Source: Hemibagrus wyckioides
Taxonomy: Eukaryota; Chordata; Actinopteri; Siluriformes; Bagridae
Direction: 5' to 3'
DNA: 64,000 nucleotides
Assembly (NCBI RefSeq): GCF_019097595.1
Contig: NC_080716.1
Span: 7,118,140-7,182,139 of the forward strand
Shown: one piece after another, positions 1 to 12,511 of the stretch
Position numbering within the stretch: position 1 is the stretch's first letter
Layout of the letters: every line of letters starts with the position of its first letter
Translations under genes and position numbers: made by a program
The notes under the pieces: model-generated
Told to the model about the DNA's origin: nothing
What the model saw: only the letters and a program-made list of their open reading frames with translations
Databases searched by the model: none

Positions 1-3000
1 TGCTAGATTCTACAGTCACTCAGTTTATCAGATATGACAGGATATATCATTGGGTCTACCTGTTCCATTCTGTCCTTTTTTTTTTATTATTTGGCTGAAT
101 GCATAATTCAGTACCTCACCTTCCCAATTTGAAAGGGTCACGATTAATTTGGACTATTGACAGAATGTCTGTAAATCTCCTTTGATTTATTTCCTTCCAT
201 TTCTACAGCATTACAGAGCAATCAATTGCCCTGTTAGTCTGCACCCCGATCAAATGCCAGCTGATAAGACAAATGCTCTTTGTCACTTGAGTAGTATATA
301 ACGAGGCTTTCTTGCCCTCGATCCTTGATGATTTTCTTTGCCGAGCAGTGTTTTTCAAAGCCTTGGGCAGTTTGGAATTTATCTTATGAACTATCTCTCT
401 GGCTTTGTTTTTGCTTGCTCTCTTGCACACACACATATACACACAGCACAAAGCAAAGTCATTACATGTTACTCACAATGTGACAATGTTTTATTGGTCG
501 GGTTTATGACTCTATTGAAGCCAAATGCAGATGTCTCGAACAGGGTCCAATAGTCTGAATTTTAAGTCCTTAGGCCCACAACAGAAGAGGCAGTGTTTAT
601 TTACTTAGTCTAATTAACAAATCCCTTTAATATACACCATTATGAAGAACTTCAGCTGCAGTGCTACAACGTTCTGTTCCACAGCAGCTTTATTCTCGTA
701 TAAAGAGTGATGACAAACTGCCACTGATAATGATGTCCCCCACACGAAAATGTTATATATTTTAGGTCATTTTGCACATTAGCCTCTATCTCTTTATCTA
801 TATGCCAACCATTCAAACCCAGGCAGTTTTGTTTTAATTGTTTGTTTTGTTTTAAGTATTTTTCATGTTTTCTTACTTACAAATTAAAAATTATAGGTAC
901 TGTAACAAATATAGTGGCTGGGAGAAAAAGATGAGGTTGAAAAAAGGCTAGAGCTAAACATGTATAGAAATAACATGGGCTCAAACCATTCTTTCTCCTG
1001 TCATTCACTGAATATTGTGTGAAGCTGTGTTAGCTTTTCAGCTGGTAAATGAATCAGTTCAAAGCTTGGATAACAAGTTTCAATCCTTTAACAAAGGCTG
1101 ACAAAGAAGAAATGGATCATATAATCTGTATCCCAAAACTTCTTTCTCAACCCTAATGTGTTTATGTCTTAAATCAAATTATCTCATTGTAACAAATTTT
1201 AACCAGGAATCATGTTTTAAGAGTTACACAAAGGTGGAAAACAATGGAAATAGAATGGGAATGGAACAATGGAAAACAATGCATAGATACTGTACATGCA
1301 TATGCATGTATCTGTACTGCAGCAAGAGATTTGATACTGCACCGATTACCATAAAAAAAAGTTGCAAGCTCAAATCCCATTGCATCCAAAGACACTTGCT
1401 ATTTATTTTTTGGCCATAATAGTGTGTTGAATAAATAAATGTACACCACAATGCTAGAGAAATATGGTTAGCACAGACTCTAAACACATCTCCCAAATGT
1501 AAAAAAAATATATATAATAACTACATGGAAATGTAAAACTACGTTTTAGAGACACTGGTCCTTGTTAGTCCATATTCCTCTTCCTATATGTGGTACAAAG
1601 CTCTACCTACGCTACTGTAATCATGCAGGAAATCTTGATCTAAATCAGCTTTGTGACAGGTATAAGCAAAATCCTTGTATACCTAAATGACTGTTTTGTA
1701 TTACGCAGAGAAACATTCCCAAGACTGAAACATGAGGTAAATTATTAATTAACACATTGAATAATACAGACTTTTTTTTGCTGACTGTTAGCACAGGGTT
1801 AAATCTGAATTATTCATGTAGATTTGAATTCAAGTGCTATAGCACTACTTGTGCTTGTGTCAGTAGTGAATGCGACATTTGCTGTTTTAGCAAGAGCGGA
1901 GCTTTTCACATCTAATGTCTGTCTGCCGCATTATTGATCTGCATTTGCATAAATTTCTTCGGAAGGCTTTTCTATATGGTATGCTTTAATAGGTAGGGCT
2001 GCTTCTTGGCAGGGGAAACTGAGAATATTACCTGGCCCCTTAGATAACATTTTGGAGCGTTGAATCTGTGCCTAAGACTAATGCCACAGGAGAAGGAACA
2101 AGGGGGAGGGCTGAATGAGCAGAGGAGAGGTGTGATATACCTATAACAAGATTACAGTAGAGCCCCCAAGCTCTTATATTACACTGTATGACAGCATTAA
2201 GATAGAGGCGAAGAAAAATACTCAAATTGCAGAGCTGCTAGGATTTTATATGGCACAAGACATTGTGCACCATTTTTAAATAACGTCCCAATTCCCAGTT
2301 TTGTGATAAAAGTTAATACCCTTATTATAAACTTTTAAAATGAATGATAAATAATGCAGCCAGGATGAAGCATTTAAAATAAAGAAACTATATTTAAACA
2401 GTCAACTAATGACATCCCTTCACCAACCTGTATTTGCCTTTCAGAGTGTGGGTGGGAATTTTTTTTTTTTTTTTTTTTTCTTCAAATTTCACATTTGGCA
2501 TACTTTGTGCTTTAAGTTTATCTTTTTGTGTATAAGACTATTTTTTCCATCTGTGTTCAGTTGCTGATCCGACCTCAGATTTAACGGCAAACAGTGGTTT
2601 AAAGAATGGGCATGTGGAAAATATGGAGAATACACCAAATACGAAAGGAAGCATATCTATAATGCTAATTGGTTTATCTGCTGCTAACAGGGGTATCTGC
2701 TGTTTGGGTGTAGAAATCAATCATTTTGGTACTGCATTTACAAAATAAATGTGTTCCAATTTAATACAAATTACAACACTCAGAAAGATCCTAGTGAATA
2801 GGTGTTTACATGGCAAGGATTGAGGATCCCAAATAGACCAGTATTTCTAAAACAGTTTCAGGCAGTTACAGGAGGATACAGCCCTTGGATTCACCATGAG
2901 GGGCTCTGAATGGACCATCATTGAAGCAATACCAGCCTGCAATGATGCAATAATCATTTCTGGATTAAGACTCTGGCAGGATAAGGCCATGCAAAACAAT

Positions 3001-3080
3001 AAATTTAACATAGAACCAATTTCAGTGGAGCTGATTTCAGTTTAATAACTTAACAGTAAATGAGCTTTACACTCATGTCA
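1..3080. other. Intergenic, no gene seen
   Basis: AT-rich sequence without a supportable gene or recognised transposon. A poly-T run lies at 2459-2479. The ORFs are short, unlike known proteins and broken on both sides. The stretch 1890-2040 contains an octamer-like ATTTGCAT and is of mixed composition, so it could be conserved non-coding DNA, but that is a guess from texture only. Confidence 0.6.
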
Positions 3081-3081
3081 T

Positions 3082-3300
3082 GAGCAGTTGTGGCACAGTG
3101 GTTACAGCACATTACTTAAGGCTTTAGCCTAAAGATTGGCAGGTTTTAAGTTCAAATCCAAACACCACCAAAGAAAGCAGCATTTTTAAAATGTGTGTGA
3201 GAAAACAGAGATGGGTCAGACAGCAATGATGCAAAAGGTACAAAGGAAACCGACTTGTACTGAATTGACTTGCACAAAAGTGCTGCTAGTTTAAGAATAA
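3082..3300 (+). repeat. tRNA-derived SINE-like head
   Basis: An RNA polymerase III type internal promoter is visible: an A-box-like TGGCACAGTGG at 3091-3101 and a B-box-like AGTTCAAATCC at 3149-3159, about 58 bases apart as in tRNA-derived SINEs. The cloverleaf stems are not convincing, so a functional tRNA is unlikely. The 3' boundary is uncertain. Confidence 0.5.
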
Positions 3301-3599
3301 TTCACTTGAGTTAAACTGTGAAAGTACTGATCAGTAAAATATAAGGTGCATCTGGTTTAAAAAAAAAAAAAACTTGCAGATACTTTACAAATTACATTTT
3401 ATATGCATACATTTGACAGAACAAATCCAAATATGTTCTATATCTGAAGCAGGCAAATTTTGAACAATTATGTTAACTAATCATGTGAGCTCTGCTGTAT
3501 TGAACACCACCTCTAATATTAATAACAGTAACATTAGCTGTCTAGCAAACTCATCCAAATGCTATTGGGGTTTAAGTAGATCACCTTTTCAGAAAAGTA

Positions 3600-3930
3600 A
3601 AGGTTTATAACACCAAAGAGGGGACCGAGTTTTGAATGGAACATTAGTGAGGTCAGATGAAATGGCCTGGTGCACAGTTGTTGTTTTAATTTATCCTAAA
3701 GGTGTTAGGTTGAGGTCAGGGCTCTGTCTTCATGAACCTGACTTTGTGCACAGGGGCAGTGTCATGCTGGACCAGGTTTGGGCCCCTGAGTTCCACTGAA
3801 GGGGAAACTTAAAGATAGAGCATACAAAGACATTCTGTACAAGTTTGTGACACCAGTTTGGGGATGACCCGCATACATTATGATGGTCAGGTGTCCACAC
3901 ACTTTTGATCAATAAAAGACTAGAATTTCA
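3600..3930 (+). mobile_element. Non-autonomous Tc1-like relic (MITE)
   Basis: Shares a block with 27790-27995 and 39460-39610: text close to 'catacaaagacattct', then 'ggtcaggtgtccacac' near the end. These match the terminal part of a Tc1-derived short element. No coding capacity remains. Boundaries are approximate. Confidence 0.5.
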
Positions 3931-4410
3931 CAAACTAGTTTTTTACTATTCTGTCTATAAAGCCATGAATACAGTTATTCAACTGTTAAATGTTAACTGC
4001 AATTTTTTGCAATAGATTATTTCAATAAAAAAAAAAAAATTCCCAGTCTGTCCCTTTATGGCCACAAATTAAATAGAAATTTTTATTGTGTCATGTTGTT
4101 TGTAAGCATTTCAGATAATATTTGAGGTGTTTTAAACTGAGAGAAAGAGAATTTGTTCATTTAGAAGCTGTCAAATCCCATCTACATCAACAGGATGAGC
4201 AACAAGTTCACTTTTGTTTTCTCTAGCTTTGATTGTTATCAAAAATAGATTCAAACTCTTTGGACCAATATAAACCCAAGTAGGACTGGACACGCCCCTC
4301 TCCTTGTATACTATATAAGTAGTAAGGAGAATAGGAAATTATGTGTGAATAAAACTACACACAAATAAATAAACAGGTAAAGGATGAATGATGAGGAAAA
4401 ATGTATTCTG

Positions 4411-4429
4411 CTTCTTCTTCTTCTTCTTC

Positions 4430-4491
<62 letters not shown>
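4411..4491. repeat. Compound microsatellite (CTT)n-(AAT)n
   Basis: Seven CTT units run directly into about twenty AAT units. Compound trinucleotide arrays like this are often highly polymorphic. Confidence 0.97.
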
Positions 4492-7114
4492 CATTTTTCC
4501 CACCATCCAACCTTTATCTATGCTGGAAAAAAAGAAATAGCCCAGGAGCTATATTTAATATGAAGTACAGTAAAAGGAATGCAAAGAGTAGTTTTAATAT
4601 AGCATCTCACTGATGTGAAATTCAGCTTGTGGAACTAAGTGTTCAGTAATAGTGTTTAGATTTATACTGAGCTCGCAAACCGATTTAACCCTATTGTCTT
4701 GATAACAAACCACATACTTCTTTAGTAACCCCAAAGCCATACATCCCATGTGATAAGATAAGAAAAAAATGAGAAGTGATGCTGAGCTTACCCACTTAGA
4801 GAGCAGGTGATGTTAGATTCTTCACTGCTTATATTTTTTCTTCTCCACTGTGGTCCCAAAATGCCTCTGTTAGTGGCAATGCCTTCCCAGTGATGAAGTA
4901 TCAATCTAACAGATGTTTTGAGATGTCATTTAGTCTTTTGTTCAAAAGGTGCAGATGCAAGCTCCTCTCAGGCTGCCAGTCGCGGCTGCAATGTGCAAGC
5001 TGAGCAATGTGTGCACCTTGCTTCTCTCTCTCTCTCTCTCTCTCTCTTTCTCCTTTTCTCTATCATTCTCCTCCCCCTCACATACTATCTCAGTCTTCCT
5101 CTTCAGTGAGGGGCTCTCTCACTCTCCCTCTCATTGACATCATTCGTCTCTCCCCTCCTCTCTCCCACTTGATTCTCTGCCCCCCACCCCGCTCTTGTTC
5201 TCTCTTTGCCTCATTGTAGCGGTCTCTCTCCTCATGCAGCCCCTAGTGGGTGTTCCAGTAGCAGTTCCAGGCCTCATCATATTAACTAAGTAAAATAGAG
5301 AGTGAGAGAGTTATTTTTCTGTCTCTCTCTCTCTCTCTGTATAAATCATCTGTCGGTTGACAGAAGACAAAATTTCTCCAGTTCAAGTCATTCAGTGCTG
5401 TACATTTCCAGTGTTTTCACTTAAACATGGACATATAAGCATATAATAAAATAACACAATTTTAGCTGGATTACCGAACATTATAAGATAAATAGATTGG
5501 TAACATATGTTGATAATGATCTAATGGGCTTCACTGACAGAAATCACAGAAATAAACATTCCATGTTCTACCCACATTAACATACAATGGTCCATATTCT
5601 TGGGTTAAGTCATAGATTCTGAAAATATACAGCTCTCAATGTCTCAGAATGTACAGAAATTTTTTTGTACACAATTTCTATGCACAATTTAAATTGCTTC
5701 TCCATATACATGTACTTTAATTGACAAACATCAATGCTTTAAATTTTCATTTTGTTGATTGTTTTGCTTTAATACTACAATCTCAATTTCTCTCTTTCTT
5801 TTTGCATTTTTCAATAATGCAGGACTGATTGATTAACTGATTTCTATTGTATTTCTTTTGCCACTTTCTTGGCACAAGATTCATTGATGGCACTTTGGAT
5901 GGGTGTTACATTATATAGAATTGGGAGGAAACATCTGCCAAACAAATGACCAAACAAAACATGAGGTTTGCTGCATCTGCATGTAATGGGATGGTGTTGG
6001 GACATGCAGAGATGAGGTGTAAATCCATCCCATATTGAAATACATAAAACAATTTGAAGATTATGTTCCAGTGATCTAGAATACAGAGCATATACCATAA
6101 CTAAATATAGCATGTACTGTATAGTTGCATACGGCACTACAAGGCCATGTGTTTGTTGTTGTAGCCTCATAAGCGATGATGAAGTGTCTGTTGTGCACAC
6201 ATGAGACCATTGTCTAAAACCTTACTACCTGTACTGTAATTAATAATTAATCATACTGTAGTGTTAACTAAGCAGAAAGCCAGCTGCGGAAATACTCACA
6301 CAAACAAAATAGTATTCAAATACTGAGTTTATTATCAAATTCCTTCACTCAGAATGGAAAAAAGAAGAAGGCAATCAGAGGTCATAGACAGGATGTACTT
6401 GTATTAGTCACACACACACACACACACACACACACAACCATGCCACTGCATGCTGTGCTGAGAATGCTCTTCTGTCTAATTTAACTGCTCAGATTTGGTC
6501 CCACAGTGATTCCTATCCAGGTGTAACAGATGGGCTACAGTCAAACACCCTGAGGGTTTTGTCCATTATCTTTTTATACAATTTATAATTTCACAAAACC
6601 GTACACATATCAAAAGCTAGCTACATTACCACAACACAGGAAAATTTGTTTTCCATATGCATAATGAGTATGCTTACACAATTCTCATAATACTGGATGT
6701 TTCAGTATTATGAAATAATACTGAATGTCATAATTAATATATACATTAATAATCAGAAATTATATAGTCGACTCGATAATTAGTCTTAATGAAAATAAGA
6801 AAAAAACATTATTACTACACAATTATTTAAACATAAAATAGGGTATTGTAGTAATATTTTAATTTAGTACAATATTTTCTCTTGGAAAACACAAGAATGA
6901 AAGTTGTTGACAGCCTTACAAGTAATATTTGATAATGCCTCCCTTTGGAGAGAATAACAGCACTAAACATTTTGCTGTCTCTCCTAACAAGGATTGAGAA
7001 CCGTTTCTGTCAAGGAATCTTGGACCAGTCCTCTCATTTTAAAATCATTAAACATTCTTAGGTTTGCCTATGTCTTTAGTCTATTTACAAAAACAATAAA
7101 GTCCACCGACTGAG
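4492..7114. other. Intergenic with pyrimidine-rich tracts
   Basis: No gene seen. A strongly C/T-biased block spans about 5020-5230, including (CT)n at 5023-5048, and a second (CT)n lies near 5322-5338. A (CA)n microsatellite is at 6409-6436. A small AT-rich hairpin (11-bp arms at 6701-6711 and 6715-6725) is probably a transposon scar. A 118-codon minus-strand ORF at 5844-6200 has no recognisable domain and is treated as chance. Confidence 0.6.
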
Positions 7115-7375
7115 ATATTCAATTCAATTTTATTTGTATATCGCTTTTAACAAAGAGCATTGTCTCAAAGCAGCTTTACATAAGAAACAACATAAGAAAA
7201 CAACAAACATATAAACAGACAAACAGTCCTAGATGTTATCCCAAGTGAGCAAGCCTGAGGTGACTGAGGCGACTGTGGCAAGGAAAAACTCCCTTAGATG
7301 GTATGAGGAAGAAACCTTGAGAGGAACCATCCTCATTTGGGTGACAGCGGAGAGTGTGATTATATTGTGCATTTA
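7115..7375 (+). repeat. Dispersed fish repeat, copy 1
   Basis: Most complete of six related copies here (others near 17355, 20225, 26748, 38868 and 58614). Shared landmarks in order: 'aattcaattttatttgta', 'gtctcaaagcagctttaca', 'gcaaggaaaaactccct', 'gaggaagaaaccttgagag' and 'catcctcatttgggtgac'. No coding potential. The colinear landmarks show a real repeat family rather than simple sequence; its class (SINE, MITE or LINE tail) is not clear. Confidence 0.85.
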
Positions 7376-7821
7376 TGTGTAGTCAATTGTGTGATGCCGA
7401 TACAGCATGTGTAGAATGTTATGTAAATTAATAAGAAGGTTGTTGTCTTCCACAGCGTTGCTTTGAATAAATAGCCATTGCAAAACCTTTACATTGTGTT
7501 GCTACAAGCGTGTACATTCAGCATCTAGGCAGCAGTTTGTGCATTTGGTCTTGTCTTAACACCTGACATTACCTGTCCTGTGCGCTGCTCCTCCTTTGCT
7601 GAAAATCGCAAACAAACAGCAACATGGGACAGTGTGATTCCTGTCTCAGTGAGGCTCTGTTAGTGCTAGATGCACTCAGATGAACTCTACAGAGCTAAAG
7701 TCGACAAAGCATGCTGCACCATGATTGCACATCTATAAAAGTTAGCAAATCTATCAAATATCAGCAAACAGCGACATGAAGAAATTGTTGTGAATGTTGA
7801 TATATATATATATATATATAT
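7376..7821. other. Intergenic, nothing recognised
   Basis: Unique-looking sequence ending in a short (TA)n array at about 7799-7822 that abuts the next transposon relic. Confidence 0.55.
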
Positions 7822-8460
7822 ACACTGTGTGCACCAAAAAAAAAACAGTCTAATATTTTGTTGAGTTGGTTTTTGCTTTGATTTCTGCTTGTATTCTCTG
7901 TTGCATCATTTCAATAAGCTTATGCAATCTCACACCATTTATTTCCATCCAAAGCTGAATTGATTTTTCACCAAGCTCTTGTATTGATGATGGGTGAGTC
8001 AGATTGCTGTGTAAAGTCTTCTTCAGCACATACCTAAGATTCTCAGGGGGGTTAAGGTCCGGACTCTGTGGTGTCCAATCCATGTGTGAATATAACGTCA
8101 TGCTCCCTGAACGACTCTTTTACAATTTGAAACCTAAGAATCCTGGCACAGTTATATTGAAATATACCTGTGCTATCGGGGAAGAAAAAAATCTATTTAT
8201 GAAAAAACCTGGTATATTCAGGTAGTCAGCTGAACTCATTTTTTTGGCACACAACATTACTAAAGCTAGACCTGACCAAATGTAGTAACCCCAGATCATT
8301 ACACTGCACTACAGGCATGTACAGTAGGCAGAATGCATGATAGGTGCATCACTTCATCCGTCTCTCTTCTTACCCTTACCAACTTGTTGCCAGCTGGAAC
8401 ATATTAATCACTGCAGTAATTATCCAGTGGAAACCTTTTACCTATTTTACTTAAATTATG
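7822..8460 (-). mobile_element. Decayed, internally deleted Tc1-like transposon
   Basis: The minus strand at 7850-8101 encodes the C-terminal part of a Tc1 transposase, including the [11 protein letters not shown] block. A terminal-repeat-like 'tacactgtgtgcacc' sits at 7821-7835. The stretch 8390-8460 resembles the opposite end of the same family that is nearly full length at 15251-16241. Most of the transposase is deleted and the right terminal repeat is missing exactly where the palindrome at 8464 begins. Confidence 0.75.
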
Positions 8461-8463
8461 CCT

Positions 8464-8603
8464 AGTAAAATAATTAGAAAGTTCCTTGAAATTATTACTT
8501 AACATTACCACAAGGTTGGTTATGAAACCACAAGGTTGGTTATGAAACCAACCTTGTGGTAATGTTAAGTAATAATTTCAAGGAACTTTCTAATTATTTT
8601 ACT
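8464..8603. repeat. Perfect 58-bp-arm inverted repeat
   Basis: Positions 8464-8521 are the exact reverse complement of 8546-8603, separated by a 24-base spacer. A 20-bp unit beginning 'acaaggttgg' is also tandemly doubled across the apex (8510-8549). Perfect arms imply recent origin or gene conversion. Confidence 0.95.
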
Positions 8604-8650
8604 TTCAAAAGGGACTGTATAATATGAATTATACAGTCCCTTTTGAAAGT
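8601..8650. repeat. Perfect 23-bp-arm hairpin, 4-base loop
   Basis: 8601-8623 pairs without mismatch with 8628-8650 around the loop 'atga'. It shares three bases with the outer end of the preceding 58-bp palindrome, so the two form adjoining cruciform-capable units. Confidence 0.95.
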
Positions 8651-10907
8651 ATTAGAAAAGCAAGGCCGATTATCTTGTTTTTACTATACACTAGGACATT
8701 TGGGTTTGAGATCAAATGATGATTATGATGATTGATCATAATTTCAGCTTTGATTTCCTTATATTTACATTTATATATGTTAAACAACTAAGTATCATAG
8801 TATCAACTTAGATCATAGTAGCTTATGTTTGAACCCATTCCAAAAGACTTTAAGAGCAGAAATATAGAAGCCACCGCAGAAGATGCGCACCAGTTTTTAA
8901 CAGTTAAAGACTCAAGCTTCAGGGTTTTGCAGTGAGGCTAAATTCACTGTACTGACTTTTTATACCTTGGAACAGATGATTGTTGATATTACAATTACTG
9001 TTAACTATTAAAACACTGCCTTAAATAGAAAGTCAGAAATATGACCTAGAAAATGTTTTTGCCATTTCAAATAAATTTGCTGTTTCAACCATTCAGTCAA
9101 ACAATATACAGGTAATTCTTTTAAGGTCATCAGAGGGCACTGATACTATTTTAGCCATCTATTTTACTGCACTTTTTTTGCTTTTTGCTTTTATGTGCCT
9201 GTCTGTGACCCCTGTGGCTTGATTAATTATTCTGTGAGCCTAAATAATTCAGTAGTTCCATTTGCATTTCATGACATGCACAGGTGGCTAGAGCACCTCT
9301 GTCAAAAGGGTGCTATGTGTGCCACCCTGACCTCTGCTTCATTACTGAATATAATCAGATTAATTGAAAGTACATTTGGTCAGTGTGCAGGCAGATTGGG
9401 ACTCTGGGGACAAAAATGGTGTACAGGTAGGCCTTAACTGTCCATCTCTATTCAGCTCTTCTTCATTAAATTCCTACATCCTATTCAGTGACAAAATCAT
9501 TAATTATTGACTGTTAATTTCTTTTAAAACACATTGCTTAATATAATATTGTGGTCTCTTTGCATACCAAAAAAACAATAATATTGCACTTTTTTCCTCT
9601 AAAATGATATAAGACTTTTGAGTCTTGGTGGTTTTTCATCTTGCACTTGCCATCCCTGTATAGGAGCTCTTTCATCTGCTATCTCTACCTTCAAGCTGTC
9701 TGACATTGTAGTTTTTCGTTAAACCGATTTCTATGAAATTTTCAGACATATTTTACTACTTCAATGAAAAATATTCCGCTCCTCCCATGTAATTTGATAG
9801 TATATTTTGCTTATCAAGCAGGAGATTTCAGGGTGCTTTAGATTGTAATGTTTGTGCATTATTGATGTGCTGTTATTTATTCATATTGCATTGCACCACA
9901 CTTTCACATTTTTGAGTGAAACCAGTGATTTGGGTAATGTTATTTTGACTCCTCTTTCATTGCCTCCATTAACCAAAGTTCTGTATACAATACGTCTTAA
10001 CATATGTCTTGGGTCTTGACTGAAAACAGTTTTGTGCAGTGTTAGGGGTAGTAGGAGCACTGTTGCTGCCCCAGAAGTCTTCAGTAATGTATTATATTCT
10101 ACACTGTAACAGTAGCATGTGTACTTTTATATTATAGTCTCATTGACAATGTGTATCCAAAATATATATTTATTTAAAAAAACATGTGTATATGCTATCT
10201 GCTAATCATGCTGAGAAAACCATTCTTACAGTTAAACATGGTGGAAATAGCATCATGTTGAGAGTCAGATCCCCTCAACTGCTACTCTCACTAAAGTCTT
10301 CCTTCAGGCCACTTTTGGTGGACACCTCCTCCAGGTCATGGGTATGCTATATTCTTCCTGTTTTTTAATAATGATGCAATGGTGCGCCACATGATGTTTA
10401 AAGTTTGGGCTAAACATTATGTATTTACCATTTAACATTTTAAACCTGAAAACTGAATCCAGTTCAGTAGAAATTATAACACTATTCACTGTAGATAGCA
10501 TGCAAGACCCATGGCTAATAGTGGCTATGTTTGTCATGGCGTTGAACATAAGATGTTGTGACAGCACTGACGCCTACATACTAAAATTAAGCTCAGGATG
10601 TACTGTGCCTCCCTGAATGTTTTAATTCAGTAGCTTCTAGATTTACACTCAGAGCTGCTGCTATGAGCACTGAAGCAATGTTTAGCCATAGGGGAGCTAA
10701 AATTGAATTGAGTCTTTTCATACTGTCCAATCTAATGGTTTATATTGACTTCCAATTAAAGTTGTGCAAAAAAAAAATAGTTTGTAATGGTGCTAACCTT
10801 TTATTTCTAAAGTAACATGAAAAACATATTTATAGTTATATTTTTTGCCATTGATACAGAATATATTTTATTTGATTTTCATAAATTTCATCATAAAACC
10901 TTATATA
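8651..10907. other. Intergenic, possible conserved element, no gene
   Basis: No gene seen. The stretch 9160-9440 is rich in homeodomain-like ATTA/TAAT sites, an octamer-like ATTTGCAT and an E-box-like CAGGTG, a texture often seen in conserved enhancers; this is inference. Around 10200-10260 a short piece resembles the block 'cagttaaacatggtgg' of Tc1 transposons and may be a tiny relic. Confidence 0.5.
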
Positions 10908-12155
10908 CACTATATTGCCAAAAGTATTCGCTCACCCATCCAAATAATCAGAATCAGGTGTTCCAATCACTTCCATGGCCACAGGTGTATAAAATCAAGC
11001 ACCTAGGCATGCAGACTGTTTTTACAAACATTTGTGAAAGAATGGGTCGCTCTCAGGAGCTCAGTGAATTCCAGCGTGGAACTGTGATAGGATGCCACCT
11101 GTGCAACAAATCCAGTCGTGAAATTTCCTCGCTCCTAAATATTCCATAGTCAACTGTCAGCTGTATTATAAGAACGTGGAAGTGTTTGGGAACGACAGCA
11201 ACTCAGCCACGAAGTGGTAGGCCATGTAAACTGACGGAGCGGGGTCAGCGGATGCTGAGGCGCATAGTGCGAAGAGGTCGCCAACTTTCTGCAGAGTCAA
11301 TCGCTACAGACCTCCAAACTTCATGTGGCCTTCAGATTAGCTCAAGAACAGTGCGCAGAGAGCTTCATGGAATGGGTTTCCATGGCCGAGCAGCTGCATC
11401 CAAGCCATACATCACCAAGTGCAATGCAAAGCGTCGGATGCAGTGGTGTAAAGCACGCCGCCACTGGACTCTAGAGCAGTGGAGACGCGTTCTCTGGAGT
11501 GACGAATCGCGCTTCTCCATCTGGCAGTCTGATGGACGAGTCTGGGTTTGGCGGTTGCCAGGAGAACGGTACTTGTCTGACTGCATTGTGCCAAGTGTAA
11601 AGTTTGGTGGAGGGGGGATTATGGTGTGGGGTTGTTTTTCAGGAGCTGGGCTTGGCCCCTTAGTTCCAGTGAAAGGAACTCTGAATGCTTCAGCATACCA
11701 AGACATTTTGGACAATTCCATGCTCCCAACTTTGTGGGAACAGTTTGGAGCTGGCCCCTTCCTCTTCCAACATGACTGTGCACCAGTGCACAAAGCAAGG
11801 TCCATAAAGACATAGATGACAGAGTCTGGTGTGGATGAACTTGACTGGCCTGCACAGAGTCCTGACCTCAACCCGATAGAACACCTTTGGGATGAATTAG
11901 AGAGGAGACTGAGAGCCAGGCCTTCTCGTCCAACATCAGTGTGTGACCTCACAAATGCGCTTCTGGAAGAATGGTCAAAAATTCCCATAAACACACTCCT
12001 AAACCTTGTGGACAGCCTTCCCAGAAGAATTGAAGCTGTTATAGCTGCAAAGGGTGGACCGACGTCATATTGAACCCTATGGATTAGCAATGGGATGTCA
12101 CTTAAGTTCATATGCGAGTCAAGGCAGGTGAGCGAATACTTTTGGCAATATAGTG
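10908..12155 (+). mobile_element. Tc1-like transposon, nearly intact, TA target duplication
   Basis: Terminal inverted repeats of about 28 bp (CACTATATTGCCAAAAG... at the left, its reverse complement at the right) are flanked on both sides by TA (10906-10907 and 12156-12157), the Tc1/mariner target duplication. The 1248-bp length suits a full Tc1 element. The terminal repeats match almost perfectly, so it is young. Confidence 0.96.
11042..12073 (+). pseudogene. Tc1 transposase with two in-frame TAG codons
   Basis: From ATG 11042 to TGA 12071-12073 a single frame spans 343 codons, interrupted only by TAG at 11147-11149 and TAG at 11813-11815. Tc1 family features are in place: N-terminal paired-like helix-turn-helix region, GRP hinge motif (RSGRPCKL, about residues 54-61), and the DDE catalytic triad within [20 protein letters not shown] and SPDLNPIEHLW. 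The family moves DNA by cut and paste in the nucleus. Compared with remembered family sequence, both stops look like single transitions (CAG to TAG and TGG to TAG), so loss of function is recent. There is no frameshift. It may have been mobilised in trans. Confidence 0.93.
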
Positions 12156-12511
12156 TATGTTTCCCATAACACTTCACATCATGTCACCACCCTTCACCTC
12201 TAAACATACGTTCTATGATTAAACCTCATGCTATATTTTTCGTCCACACAGTGAAACTACACTGGCTTTGCCAGGAAAACCATTAAAGTGTATTGGTTCT
12301 AATTTATATCAACTGTACACATAATTGTTCCTGTAAGTAAATACTTAAAAAAAAAAAAAAAAAAAAAAGTAATTTGTGTTAAATGCTTTCTGCTGCTCTT
12401 GGCTTTTGCAGTAGCAACAGACTAAAAAAACTGTTCAGGCTTCTCTATCCCCAGCCACATATCAGCTCCTCCTGAGGTACTCTCAGTTATTCTCAAGTTA
12501 TCTGTGATATA
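12156..12511. other. Spacer between transposons
   Basis: No gene seen. It contains a 20-base-plus poly-A run at 12347-12368, possibly a retroelement scar. Confidence 0.5.

Noticed and set aside
3082..3165. Possible tRNA gene
   Set aside because: A and B boxes are present but acceptor and anticodon stems do not pair well; better explained as a SINE head.
4918..5219. Overlapping Ser/Leu-rich ORFs
   Set aside because: Product of the CT-rich tract read in three frames.
5844..6200. 118-codon minus-strand ORF
   Set aside because: Cys/His/Leu mixture without motif; a second frame is equally open; no evidence of splicing or homology.
11365..12177. 270-codon minus-strand ORF
   Set aside because: Antisense shadow of the Tc1 transposase.
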